A DNA stretch of 52,959 bases, taken from assembly GCA_020793565.1 (NCBI GenBank), contig DQIP01000232.1, positions 1-52,959 of the forward strand. The letters run 5' to 3'. This stretch comes from Candidatus Methanovorans sp. (lineage in GTDB: Archaea; Halobacteriota; Methanosarcinia; Methanosarcinales; Methanosarcinaceae). The notes beneath the pieces were generated by a model. It saw only the letters and a list, made by a program, of their open reading frames with translations, did no database searches and was not told the origin of the DNA. The position numbers and the translations under genes were made by a program. Positions within the stretch are counted from its first letter, which is position 1, and each line of letters starts with the position of its first letter. Shown piece by piece: positions 9,366 to 22,600 of the stretch.

Positions 9366-12300
9366 ATGAATAATTATAATAGAATACTTATGATACTCCT
9401 GACGGTTACTGTATGTATGCTGGGCACAGGAGTTGGAACGGCTAATGATGTTAATTTGATGCTTGCAGGGCATTTTGATGGTTATACGCATGATGTTGCA
9501 GTCTCAGGTAATTATGCATATATTGGTCAGGAACAGGATTTCGTTGTGCTCGATATCAGTAACCCCGCGTCACCTGTGGAACTGGGGAGATGTATAACCT
9601 CCGGTCATATTAGTGATGTTGCAGTCTCAGGTGATCATGCGTACGTTACCGGTTATTCAAAAGGTCTTGAAATCATTGATGTCAGTAACAGGTCAACACC
9701 GATGCTTGCAGGTAGTTTCAACATCATAGGCGGTGCAAATGCTATTGCAGTCTCAGGTAATTATGCGTACATTGTCAATAATTTTAATGGTTTTGTAATC
9801 GTTGATATCAGCAACAAATCATCACCGACGTTTGCAGGTCGTTACAATATCACAGGCAGTGCAGATGATGTTGCTGTTTCAGGTGATCACGCATACGTTG
9901 CCAGTTGGGACAATGGTCTTGTAATCATTGATGCCAGTAACAAATCATCACCGACGCTTGCAGGTAGTTATAACATGCCAGGCGGTGCAGGAAATGTTGC
10001 CGTTTCAGGTGATCATGCTTACATGTCCAATTATTTTAGTGGTCTTATAATCGTTGATATCAGCAATAAATCAGCACCGATACTTGCAAACAGTTTTAGC
10101 ACCGCAGGAAATACCGTGGATGTTGCAGTTTCAGGTGATTATGCGTACGTTATCGATTATTCATATGGTCTTATTCTTGTTGATACCAGCAATAAATCAG
10201 AATCTACGCTTGCAGGGAATTACAACACTTCAGGAAATGCATGTGGTGTTGCAGTTACAGGTGATTATGTGTACGTCGCTGTTGAGGCTAATGGACTTGT
10301 TATCCTGAAGGCATATACATCCGGCACAGACACCACTCCGCCCGTTGTTACTATCACATCTCCCACCAACGGTTCAAACGTTACAACTTCCATACTTACT
10401 GTTACAGGTACGGCATCAGATGATATTGATATTGCATCAGTCATGGTAAATGGATTTCTTGCAACAGGTTCAACGAATTGGAGTGCAGGCATAACTTTGG
10501 CCTGGGGTGTAAATAACATCACAGTGATCGCAACAGACACATCAGGCAACACTGTCATAAAAATCATAACAATAAATTACATACATTCAGCAGGGACCTT
10601 ACCCGGCAATATGGACGAATTGGTATCCATAACCGGCCAGCAAACAACCCCAATCGTTTGGAATGCATCTAACTTTGGCGGTTTTAAGTATAATTCAAGC
10701 GACATCCTGAGTACAGAAACACTTACCATTGCTCCTTTTACACTTAATGGACCTGATATTGATCGAATAATAGAAGCTGGTGGCCTATCGTATGCCACAT
10801 CTTTTGTCTGGCACGAATACCCAATTCATAAAGATTTGGGATTGTACGTTAACAATTATGATGAAGGATATAGCACCGGATACCTGAATGGTAAACAATA
10901 TGTTGCTATCAATGGGGTTCCGGACAAACTTGCAATACCACTAATTGAATTTGATAGCAATGATGTCAAAACCCTTAGAACCGGTGAGGTATGGGATATC
11001 GGTGGAGGTTTTTCAATTACAGCTATGCAGATCGATGAAGATAGCGACAAAGTATGGATTCAATTAGACAAAAACGGTGTGTATTGCGATGACCAAGTTC
11101 TTGATACAGGATCTAATTCTTTGCAGAACAGGGTTTGGACATACAATGAAGATGTAGCCGGAGAATACGATGTTCCAATTCTTTCTTTATATGTAAGCGG
11201 AATCATGCTTGGTACTGATGCCGAATATGTGCAAATTAAGTATCTATCCCTGATCGATAATAATGTTTCACAGATATCCCCTGAAAATAACTTTGGCAAT
11301 ATGGAAGTAACATCTATAATGGGAAATAGTTTAGGTTTTTCAAATTGGATCGATCTCGACCTAACTCCGGGTAATAGCCCTTCTATGATCATGGAAAACA
11401 TGTCTTTCATTACTTTAGATAATCCCAATTCAATCGAATTCTATCCCTTCATGGTAAGAGACGAAATGCCGACATTATATGATACAGGTGGGTTCATATC
11501 AGGTAATTATTCAAGTTTGTGGAACTTATCAGAAGGCTATACAATTGCATTGCAGGAAGTTGGTAGAAAAGGCGATAAAGCAATGTTTTCCCTTCTTCAT
11601 GATGGAGTGATCATTGACCAGAAAATAATGACCGAAAGATTAATCGCATCGAATGATCCGGATTCAAATTATCAGTATATTAAGAATGGAACCCTGATCA
11701 TCAATGCAACCCTGGATTTTGTTTTCCGTGGCCAGGATTCAGAAATTGCCACTCTCACTAATGTATACCAATACTCTGGGGTTGATGGTAGTGTTTTACT
11801 TTCAAATGAATCACACTTCTTTAAATCAATATCTCTCACTGGCATATTATGGAACCTGTCTGAAGGTTATACGCTTACGATGAAAGATATTAGTCTTACG
11901 GGTGATAAGGCATGGTTCGAGTTGTCGAAGAACAATCTTGTTCTAAAAGATGCGATACTCACCGAGGACTATATGGATGCATTTATTTTCACTTCAGGGG
12001 GGGTCAACATAAGATTCATTGTTGATACGATATTTAGTGGAACAAATGAAAACATGGTGAAAATTAGTAACGTAGATCAATATTCTAACGTAAGCGGATA
12101 TTTGATCAGTGATGCTACCCATTTCTACAAATCAGGTGATCCGGCCGGTATACCCTGGTCGTTGCCAAACGGATATAGTCTATCAATGAAGGATATCGAA
12201 TATCCTAAAGATGAGAAAGTATGGTTCGAGTTATCCAGAAACGGCAATATTCTCAAGGAAGACATAATCAAATCAGGTGATATGTTTTTTTATGACAATG

Positions 12301-13622
12301 GTTCTGAATCGTTTAACTGCACAGTGGTGGGCGTGATGCGCGGTACCATGGGAGATGTTGTAAAAGTTGCAAACATAAACTTATACTCCGGTATGGATGG
12401 GGAGTTAGTTCAAAATGAATCGAAAACATACGCGACTGAATATCCGGATGGAGAAATATGGCAATTACCTGAAGGTTACTCACTAAATCCCAGGGACGTA
12501 TCTCAAAATGGAGACAAAGTCTGGTTATCCTTGTCAAAAAATGACATGGTCATGAAAGATGAGATTATCGATATAAATGTAAACGATGCAGACAGGTGGT
12601 TTAGTTATTACAACTCCACCGGTGCTTTAGTTTTCAGTACGCATGTTGATGAAATTTATTCAAGTCAGATTTGCGGTCTTGTTATATTGACAGATACAAC
12701 CCAATACTCCGAGATAAACGGAACATCATTACTTCAAGTCCCAAGAAAGACATTGAAGTCCGGTACATCATTAGGTGATACAACACCGCCCGCAATTACG
12801 ATAACATCTCCTGCCGATGGTTCTAACGCCAGCACATCTGGCATCACTGTCACAGGTACAGCCTCTGATGCATCTGGTATTGCAACTGTGACCGTAAATG
12901 GCGTCCTTGCTACAGGTACCACAAGATGGAGTTCCGATGTCACACTAATTGCAGGTGAAAATAATATCACTGTTGTTGCAATCGATGACGCTGGTAATCA
13001 AAATACCAATACGATAACAGTATATCTTGTATCTTATCCAACAGGGTCGATCTCCATTGGATCTGCCATCGTTTCATTAAATTCAACAGTGACGATTCCA
13101 GTCAATGTTGCAAATATCATGGATACTTCAGGGATATATTTTGACCTGATCTACGATTCCAGCGTTGTGGCTGTAAGCAGCGTTAGTGCTAATGAGAACT
13201 TCGCTGGCTCCAGCATCACCTCAAATATCGACAATGCCAATGGCACCATAAGAGTTGTACTGGCAAATTCAAATTTTATCCAGGCATCAGCAGAAACTCC
13301 TGTGATCGACATTACTTTTGATACCATCGGTGGGCCTGGCAGTTCCACATCCCTGGATTTGCAAAATGTGGAATTCAGTGACTCCGGGTTTAACCCATAT
13401 ACACCTGCAGTCGTGGCAGACGGTATGGTCACAGTCGGAATCAAAGGCGACTTCAACGGTAACGACAGGGTCGATATCGGCGATGTTGCAAAGGTGGCGT
13501 TTATGGTAGCAGGGAATGTGCCGGAGGATTTGAATGCTGATTTCAACGGAAATGGGCGCGTGGATGTTGGGGATGCAGCTAAGATCGCATCATACCTGGC
13601 AGGGAAGGTGAGTGAGATATGA
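9366..13622 (+). CDS. Secreted S-layer-type protein with propeller, cohesin and dockerin
   Basis: A 1418-residue secreted protein. Domains in order: signal peptide (1-25); seven LVIVD repeats of about 41 residues, each with VAVSGxxAY, forming a probable seven-bladed propeller (29-315); an Ig-like domain (319-405); a Methanosarcina-type S-layer domain (412-697); four repeats opening with W-x-L-x-x-GY (717-1132); an Ig-like domain (1139-1222); a cohesin (1227-1357); and a type I dockerin (1360-1417) with two calcium loops, GDFNGNDRVDIGD and ADFNGNGRVDVGD. There is no C-terminal membrane anchor. I start at ATG 9366, behind GTGAGTG, because the signal peptide begins there; ATG 9348 adds six unlikely residues. 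The segment from the S-layer domain through the cohesin is closely related to the next gene. It probably sits at the cell surface, bound through its dockerin. Confidence 0.88.
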   Translation: MNNYNRILMILLTVTVCMLGTGVGTANDVNLMLAGHFDGYTHDVAVSGNYAYIGQEQDFVVLDISNPASPVELGRCITSGHISDVAVSGDHAYVTGYSKGLEIIDVSNRSTPMLAGSFNIIGGANAIAVSGNYAYIVNNFNGFVIVDISNKSSPTFAGRYNITGSADDVAVSGDHAYVASWDNGLVIIDASNKSSPTLAGSYNMPGGAGNVAVSGDHAYMSNYFSGLIIVDISNKSAPILANSFSTAGNTVDVAVSGDYAYVIDYSYGLILVDTSNKSESTLAGNYNTSGNACGVAVTGDYVYVAVEANGLVILKAYTSGTDTTPPVVTITSPTNGSNVTTSILTVTGTASDDIDIASVMVNGFLATGSTNWSAGITLAWGVNNITVIATDTSGNTVIKIITINYIHSAGTLPGNMDELVSITGQQTTPIVWNASNFGGFKYNSSDILSTETLTIAPFTLNGPDIDRIIEAGGLSYATSFVWHEYPIHKDLGLYVNNYDEGYSTGYLNGKQYVAINGVPDKLAIPLIEFDSNDVKTLRTGEVWDIGGGFSITAMQIDEDSDKVWIQLDKNGVYCDDQVLDTGSNSLQNRVWTYNEDVAGEYDVPILSLYVSGIMLGTDAEYVQIKYLSLIDNNVSQISPENNFGNMEVTSIMGNSLGFSNWIDLDLTPGNSPSMIMENMSFITLDNPNSIEFYPFMVRDEMPTLYDTGGFISGNYSSLWNLSEGYTIALQEVGRKGDKAMFSLLHDGVIIDQKIMTERLIASNDPDSNYQYIKNGTLIINATLDFVFRGQDSEIATLTNVYQYSGVDGSVLLSNESHFFKSISLTGILWNLSEGYTLTMKDISLTGDKAWFELSKNNLVLKDAILTEDYMDAFIFTSGGVNIRFIVDTIFSGTNENMVKISNVDQYSNVSGYLISDATHFYKSGDPAGIPWSLPNGYSLSMKDIEYPKDEKVWFELSRNGNILKEDIIKSGDMFFYDNGSESFNCTVVGVMRGTMGDVVKVANINLYSGMDGELVQNESKTYATEYPDGEIWQLPEGYSLNPRDVSQNGDKVWLSLSKNDMVMKDEIIDINVNDADRWFSYYNSTGALVFSTHVDEIYSSQICGLVILTDTTQYSEINGTSLLQVPRKTLKSGTSLGDTTPPAITITSPADGSNASTSGITVTGTASDASGIATVTVNGVLATGTTRWSSDVTLIAGENNITVVAIDDAGNQNTNTITVYLVSYPTGSISIGSAIVSLNSTVTIPVNVANIMDTSGIYFDLIYDSSVVAVSSVSANENFAGSSITSNIDNANGTIRVVLANSNFIQASAETPVIDITFDTIGGPGSSTSLDLQNVEFSDSGFNPYTPAVVADGMVTVGIKGDFNGNDRVDIGDVAKVAFMVAGNVPEDLNADFNGNGRVDVGDAAKIASYLAGKVSEI
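10600..13435 (+). repeat. Segment duplicated in the next gene (copy A)
   Basis: From the S-layer domain through the cohesin, this segment is matched by 15640-18450 in the same order, at an offset of about 5.0 kb. Long stretches are nearly identical at DNA level, for example around 10860-10930 and 15885-15960. Confidence 0.85.
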
Positions 13623-13666
13623 TACACAAAATCATTAAAATCGGACAAAATACAGTTGGTGGCAGC

Positions 13667-16600
13667 ATGAATGCGCATAGGGTATTGATACTGATTATGG
13701 CTATAACCGTGTGCATGGTGAGCACCGGGGTGGGAATGGCTGCAGTGAACAACGGCTCTGAAATGCATGAAATCCGTGGCGAGGTAGCCATCAGTGCCAG
13801 ATCATGGAATGCTACTAATTGTCCTGCCTTTTATTACGATTTCACACGTGGTATTGGTACCGAGTCTTTGGTTGTCTCTGCGATCGACGGCAGGAACATC
13901 AGTAGTGGTAACTTGATCTACCATACACATACAGTGCCTGTGAACTACGAAGTATATGGACATGAGGGAATTCTGGTAAATGGAAATAGCAGTTATTCTC
14001 TTATTGGCTGGCAGGGAGAACGGTTTGTGGCACTTAACGATAATGCTAACAAACTCAGCAATATTGTGTTTGAACATGGCAGAAGAACATTGGCTGCAGG
14101 TCATGTTTGGGATCTTGGAAACGGTTATACATTGAATCCGGTCCAGATCGATGTTGATGGAGATAAGGTATGGCTTTCACTTTCTAAAAATGGTTTAGAG
14201 ATAGATTCCGCAGTGGTTAACGGACATTCCGCGTGGGTGGTCACAATGCCACTTGCTGGTGAAGAGGTGCCGTTTTTTGTTGTATATGTTGATGAAATAT
14301 TTCAGGGAATGGAAAATAGTATTGTGGTTCTTGATCATGTCTGTCTCATCTCTGATAACGTTACATATATACACACGGATGATGAGTTTGGAAATTTTAC
14401 AGTCAGGACGGTTAATTCCAGCGATATCGTACTGAATAACCACGTGCAAGTTAATTTATCTAAAGGCAGCACACCCGGGATCATGAACGATTTGAAGTTC
14501 AGGGTAGCAGATAGTGACACAATGAGATACTATCCTTTTGTTGTTGGGGATACATATTATGCACAGGGTACGGTTGCAGACGGTAATTATCACTGGGATG
14601 CGTACAATTTTGCAGGTTTCTACTTTGATTTAGATGGAAACATCAGTACTGAAAGACTGGATGCCACAGTAATTGATAGGAATATAGGCCGTGGAAAATT
14701 GGTATACTCCACAAAACCGGTCACCACTCGTTTCGAGAACAATGAATGGGGTTCTTATGAGGTTATTGCCTTTATGACAAAGAAATACTTTGCAGGCTAT
14801 CAATCAGGTACATTCGGTTCTAGTGATAGTGTAGATCTTATCTCAGATGGCCAGTTATCCAGGGTATTGATAAACGAGGATGAAAAACGTTTAGTATACG
14901 CAGGCTCTGCATTGATCCTTGAAGATGGATATACTCTCAATATTGTTGAACTTGATACGGATGGAGACAGGGTTTATGTAACACTTACAAAGGACGGCTC
15001 GAAGGTAGACGATATGGTACTTTCTTCAGGCAAGAATTACGTTTATGAGAAAGATCTTGGATTATCTGAAGACGTGCCTATTATCGCTGTTCACTTTGAT
15101 GAAATATTCCAGGGAAGTGAAAACAGTGCAGTATTTGTAAATGGAATATTCCAGGTATCTGACAAATATATTACGATCAACTGTGGCGATACATGTAGCA
15201 GGATGGAAGTAACTAGTATTACTGGTAACGAAATCAAAATGCAAAACTCTGACTCGATTTATCTGTACCCTGATGAGATCATTCCGATTATGGGTCAGAT
15301 ACAATTAAAGGTTGCAGACAACGATTGGCAGTTAAGGTATTATCCATTCGTGGAGGAGCAGGGACTTAGCACTACTATAAACTCCCCTGCAAGACATTCA
15401 ACATTCTCACAGGGGGATATGATCATATTTTCAGCATATGCAGAAGGAGGCGTTGCTCCTTACTCATATAGATGGACATCAGATATAGATGGAATTATTG
15501 AAAATAAAAGTCGGTTTGTTACGTCTACTCTCAATCCAGGGGTACACTCGATCACTTTCTCTGTAAGGGATACCAGCGGAGCAATAAATAACGCTTCTAC
15601 AACATTAACTGTGGAAGTGAAAAATCTGCTTGAATACAACGGAGATGCCATTTGTATAACCGGACTGCAGGAGGATGCTATCGTCTGGAATGCTTCTAAC
15701 TTTGAGGGTTTTAATTATAGTACAGATGGTGGTTTGGGTACAGAAACATTAACTATTGCCCCTTATACACTATATGGACCGGATACCGATCGATTGATCG
15801 ATCCTGGTAACCTGATATACACCACATCTTTTAGCTGGCGCGAATACCCAATTCATAAAGATTTGGGATTGTACGTTAACAAGTATGATGATGGATATAG
15901 CACCGGATACCTGAATGGCAAACAATATGTTGCCATCAATGGGGTTCCGGACAAACTTGCAATACCAATAGTTGAATTTAATAGCAATGATGTCAAAATC
16001 CTCAGAACTGGTGATGTATGGGATATCGGTGGAGGTTTTTCAATTACAGCTATGCAAATTGATACCGAAGGCGATAAAGTATGTATTGAATTAAACAAAA
16101 ACGGTGTATTTTGCGAGGATGCGATTATTGATGCAGGATCGAATTATTTGCAGAACAGGGTTTGGACATATAATAAAGATGTAGCCGGAGAAATCGATGT
16201 TCCGATACTTTCATTATATGTAAGTGGAACCATTCTTGGTACGGATAATGGTGTCGGATATGCACAAATAAAATACCTGTCCCTGATCGATGATAATATT
16301 CTGCAGATATCCCCTGAAGATAGCTTTGGCAATATGGAATTAACATCTATAATGGGAAATAGCTTAGGTTTTTCAAATTGGATTGATCTGGACCTAACCC
16401 CTGGAAGTAGCCCTTCTATGATCATGGAAAACATGTCTTTTGTTACTTTAGACAATCTTAGTTCAATAGAATTCTATCCCTCCATGGTTAAAGACGAAAC
16501 GCCGATATATGATATGGGTGGCTTCATACCAGGCAATGATTTAAGTTTGTGGAACTTATCGGAAGGCTATACAATTGCATTGCAGGAAGTTGGTATTAAA

Positions 16601-19600
16601 GGCAAAAAAGCAATGTTTTCCCTGCTTTATGATGGAGTGATCATTGACCAGAAAATAATGATCGAAAGATTGATCGCACCGAATAATCCGGATTCAAATT
16701 ATCAGTATATTAAGAATGGAACCCTGATTATCAATGCAACCCTGGATTTTGTTTTCCGCGGCCAGAATTCGGAAATTGTAAATCTCATCAATGTGCACCA
16801 ATGTTCTGAGGTTGATGGTAGTGTTTTACTTTCGAATGAATCACACTTCTTTAAATCAATATCTCCCACTGGCATATTATGGAACCTGTCTGAAGGCTAT
16901 GCGCTTACGATGAAAGATGTTAGTCCTGCTGGTGATAAAGCATGGTTCGAGTTGTCAAAGAATAATCTTGTTCTAAAAGATGCTATACTCAATGAAGATT
17001 CTATGAATTCATTTATTTTCACATCAGGAGGGGATAACATAAGTTTCATTGCTGATACGATATTTAGTGGAACGAATGAAAATGTGGTGAAAATTAGTAA
17101 CGTATACCAATATTCTAACGTAAGCGGACAATTGATCAGTGATGCTACCCATATCTATAAAACAGGAGATCCAGTTGGTATGCCCTGGTCGTTACCAAAC
17201 GGATATTGTTTATCAATGAAGGATATCGAAGACCCTGAAGGTGAGAGAGTATGGTTTGAGTTATCCAGAGACGGCAGTATTCTCAAGGAAGATATTATTA
17301 GATCAGGTGACCTGTTTTTTTATGGCAATGATTCTGAATCATTTAATTGTACAGTGATAGGCGTGATGTGCGGTACCATGGGGGATGTTGTCAAAATTGC
17401 AAACATAAACTTGTACTCCGATATAGGTGAGAACTTAGTTCAAAATGGATCAAAAATATACACTAATGCGTATCCGAATGGAGAAATATGGCAATTACAT
17501 GAAGGTTACACATTAAATCCCAGGGACCTCGATAAAAATGGAGACAAAATATGGTTATCCTTATCAAAAAATGACATGGTCGTAAAAGATGAGATTATCG
17601 ATTCAAATGATGTGGACAGGTGGTTTAGTTATTACAATTCCACCGGTGCTTTAGTTTTCAATACATATGTTAAAGATATTTTTTTAGGTCAGATTTGCGG
17701 TGTTGTTATATTAGCAGATACCACTCAATATTCTGAGATAAACGGAACGTCATTACTTCAAGTCCCCAAAAAGACTTTGAGTTCGGGTATATTATTTAAT
17801 GACATAATACCGCCCGCAATTACGATAACATCTCCTGCCGATGGTTCAAACGCCAGCACATCTGGCATCACTGTCACAGGTACAGCCTCTGATACATCTG
17901 GTATTGCAACTGTGACCGTAAATGGCGTGCTCGTAAGCGGGGCTGCGGACTGGAGTACAGAGGTTACGTTAACAGAAGGTGCAAATACCATTACAGCGGT
18001 TGCAACCGACAATGCAGGCAATCAAAACACCACGACAATAACGGTCTATCTTGTGAGCACATCAGCAGAATCTCTATCAATTGGCTCAGCAAGCGCTCCG
18101 GCGAATTCGACAGTAACAATTCCAGTCAGTGTTGCAAAAGTTACTAACATTTCAGGGATATCTTTTGACCTGCTCTACAATTCAAGTGTCGTAATCGTAA
18201 GCAATGTCAGTGTCAGCGAGAACTTTACTGGCTCCAGTATCACTCCGATTATAGACAATGTTAATGGCATCACAAGTATCGTGCTGACCAATTTAAATCT
18301 AATATCAGCATCAGTAGGAACTCCGGTGATCGATATTGCTTTTAATATCACTGGTGGGTCTGGCAGTTTTAGTACTCTGGATATAAAGAACGTAGAATTC
18401 AGCACCTCGTTTAACGTATATTCTCCATATACGATAAATGGTGAGATTATTATTGCAAACTCAAACAATGCACCAATAACCTCAGACCAGAGTGTGACAA
18501 CAGATGAAGATACTCCAATTAATATCATCTTATCTGCAACTGATGTTGATGATGATCCACTTGCTTACTCAATAGTTGCCAATCCCTCTAACGGAATTGT
18601 CTATATTTCAAACAACATCGCTACTTATACACCAGACACGAACTATTATGGTGCTGACAACTTTACTTTCAAGGCAAATGATGGTACAATTGATAGTACT
18701 ACTGCTACGGTTTCAATAACAGTAAGTGCAGTAAATGATGCACCAATTCTTGGTTCCATTGGCTCAAAATCTGTAGATGAAAATAGCACATTAACATTTA
18801 CATTAGCATCATCTGACGGTGATGGCGATTCACTCACCTATTCTGCAATCGATTTACCTACCGGTGCCAGCCTTGATGGTTCAAGCGGCATATTCACTTG
18901 GGCTCCAACGTATGAACAAGCGGGAACATATCCGGTACAGTTTATAGTCACCGATGGAACATTGAATGATTCTGAGACCGTAACCATTACAGTCAATAAT
19001 ATAAACCGTGCACCAATCCTTAATTCAATTTCAACTGTTACAATAAGTGAAACAGAAACTGCTACGATAGAATTGGTTGCATCTGACCCGGATGGGGATT
19101 CATTGACTTATTCAACGAATGCAACATTTGGATTTTTAACTGGAAATACATTCACCTGGACATCCGGATTTAATAATGATGGAATATATTACTTAGAATT
19201 TACAGTCAATGATACCTTTTTAACGGATACAAAAATTGGGATAATTATTGTTGGTAATGCTGACCATGCACCGGTTCTTGATTCAATTGAACCAAAATCA
19301 GTTGATGAAAATACAGTATTAACATTCACATTAACTGCATCCGATCCAGACAATGATGATCTGGCATATTCTTCAGTTGATCTGCCAGAAGGTGCCAGCC
19401 TTGATAGCTCAAGCGGTTTGTTCACATGGACTCCCACATATGAACAATCTGGCATTTATCAGGTGGACTTTGTAGTAAAAGGTTTAATATTAACAGATAA
19501 TAAGACCGCTATCATTACAGTCAATAATATAAACCGTGCACCAGTTGCAAATGATGATACATCCACAACACTTGAAGACACTTCAGTTGACATTACACTA

Positions 19601-22600
19601 TCAGCAACTGACATGGATGGTGATTCATTGACATATACTATTGTCGATGAACCTGCTCATGGAACCGTCACTTTAGATGGTACAATAAACATAGCTGCCT
19701 ACACACCAACTGCTAATTACAACGGTGCTGATAGTTTCACATTCAAAGCAACTGATGACACAGTTGAGAGTAATGTTGCAACATTAACGATCTTAGTTAG
19801 TGCTGTTAACGATGCGCCTGTCCTCAATACGATCTCAGATGTTACAATCAATGAAACCGAAACTGCTACGATCGAATTGGTTGCATCTGACCCTGATGGT
19901 GATAATTCACTGACATTCTCAAACAGTATCCATATGCCAGTAACTGCTACATTCAATGAAACTACAAAAATATTCACATGGGTTACTACTTATGATACTG
20001 TGAAATATAAGAACAGCAAAACATTCACAGGCAAGATTACAGTGACTGATTCAGGTGGTCTTTCTGATAATCAGACAGTAAACATTACGGTTATCAACAA
20101 AAATCGAGCGCCTGAACTCTTACCGATTAGCAACATAACCATCAGTGAAGGCGGAACTTTCACACTTTATCCAAAAGCAAGAGATATAGACAAGGATCAA
20201 CTCACCTTTGTATATCAGGATGTACATTCCAGTTTTGTTGGAGGAGATGGAACATGGAGAGTTAGCACTTCTGGAATATATAATCTCAATGTAAGTGTCG
20301 TCGATTCAGGTGGTTTGTATGACAATCAGAGTGTCACGATATATGTACTGGGAATGCCTCCAAAACTGTTTGTTGTAAACCCGGTTGATAATGCCGAACT
20401 CAACAGTAGGAATCTCAAGGTATCAGGAATGGTACATGATGTAAATCTGGGATCGTTGACATTATTAATTAACGGTACACTTTCCATAGATCTGATTGAC
20501 AATGTAAGTGATTTCTCAACTGGTGGTGGATGGTTTGAACAGGACATAACACTTGTTGAGGGTATGAACGAGCTTGTATTCAATGCAAGCGATGAAGGTG
20601 GTTTATCTACAACTGTTGCAAGAACAGTTATAATAAACTTATCAAAGACTAACGAAATACCCGTTCTTACAATTGAGGCTATAGCCAACATAACATCTGA
20701 AAATAATGTGACTGCTGTTCGTGGTTATGTAACTGATGATTCAGGAGTTCCGAAAGTTGTAGTGTCAATTAATGGTATGGATAAAGTAGTTGGTGTTTCA
20801 AAGTATGGTTATTTCGGCACGAATGTAAATCTTGCACTAGGCCTGAATACTATTACAGTAACAGCAACAGATGCCGGTGGGGAGACTGATACAAAAACAC
20901 TGGTGGTCAATTATACATATGAACCGCCTGTAGACCTAGTAAATCCAATTTTAATACTAACATACCCACCAAAGGGACTTGAAGTAGGTTCTGATAAACT
21001 GCTTGTTACGGGTTATGCCGCAGATAATGTCGGGATTAAGAATGTAACCGTAAATGGTGCGGAAGTCACATCTTTAAACGGCGTGTTCTCGAAAGAAGTG
21101 ACATTGAGTGAAGGTGATAACACAATAACTGTAATTGCTACTGATACATCAGGTAATAATGTCATAAGAACCCGAACAGTGATGTATGACAAAACAGATG
21201 CAAAAGATGGATTGATCAAAGTTGAAAAGATCAGCCTTTCAGTTTCACATCATAGTTTGTATGCTGGTTCTGGCAACATATCAAATGTAACTGCATTTGC
21301 TACCGATATTGATGGAAGGCCGGCAAATGACAGTGAGAACGTGACGTTTGTTGTAGTTACGAATAATGGATTTACGTGTAATGAGATAAAACTTGAAAAT
21401 GGAACTGCAATTTTATCTGTGATTGCAACTGAAGAACCACAGACGATTATAGTGATAGCAAGCAATGATACAATGGTACTTGCATCTACACAGGTTGTTA
21501 TAAAGCCCGATATTGAAATCAAAGAGATTATGAATGATTTATCAATTACTGTAGATGATTTCTCTGCAGGTAATTCGGGAGTTGTGCTCTTGGATGGAAT
21601 AATAAATATCCGGACCGATGATTCAAATGTTTCTTTAAGGTTGATTGAAAATGATGATGTTACACTTTCAGTTGATGTGGGTGCAGGTTCAAAGCTTGAG
21701 ATCAAGATGAAAAATGTATCATCGATCGATAGAAGTAATCTAACCGGTGAGGTATGTGGTATCATTTTGAACAATCGTCCAATAAGAACTGATTTCACGG
21801 AATTGAATGAAACAGTTGGGAAAGTTACAATTGATGTAAATGTTGAATTTAAGGGTAACGCTGTGCCAGGTACACTCACATTTGAAATGAGTGGACATAG
21901 AACCATTGAAGATGTAGTATCATCAATTGGTGCTGTAGATGCAGATGTTATTAAAGAAAACATTGCAAAGAAACTCAAAGATGTGTATAAGAAGAATGCA
22001 GATAAAACACATGTTGACAACGGTGTAGCTGCAATTATACATGCAAAGTTGGATGGTGCATCGAATGATGATATAAAGAATGTACCGATTAGCTTAACAT
22101 TGAATTTAGATTGGTTCAATAATGTTGCTGGTGGCAATGCCGATAATGTGAAAGTGTTTGAGATTAACGAAAGCACAGGTGGAATTGAAGCGATTCTTGA
22201 TTGTGTTGTGGTGGATAATGGTGATGGCACAGTTACGATCAGTGCAATAGCAAGTGGTTTTTCCTCGTATGCATTTACAAGCATAACTACTGCTCCTGAC
22301 ATTGAAGATGAGGGTAATAACGATGATGGCACAACAACATCCTCTGGCGGTTCCAGTGGCGGCGGTTCATCAGGTGAAGCATACGAAAATATCGCACTTA
22401 AAGATGCAGTCCAGCGATATCTCAGCGTGAATAATCCTGTTGAATATACATTCACTGATGAGTCGAACCCGATCCTCAATGTTGCGTTCACACCACTAAT
22501 CAATAAAGGTTACGTAACCGTGATGGTTGAAGTCCTGAAAAATACATCAGGACTTGTCAGTACACCTGCGTCAGGTCTTGTGTATGAGAACATGAATATC

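Noticed and set aside
21250-22503. 417-codon minus-strand ORF opposite the giant surface gene
   Set aside because: It is the antisense shadow of a gene with strongly biased codons. Its product is a low-complexity Ser/Thr/Ile/Val mix without domains, and the plus strand has clear domains through the same stretch.
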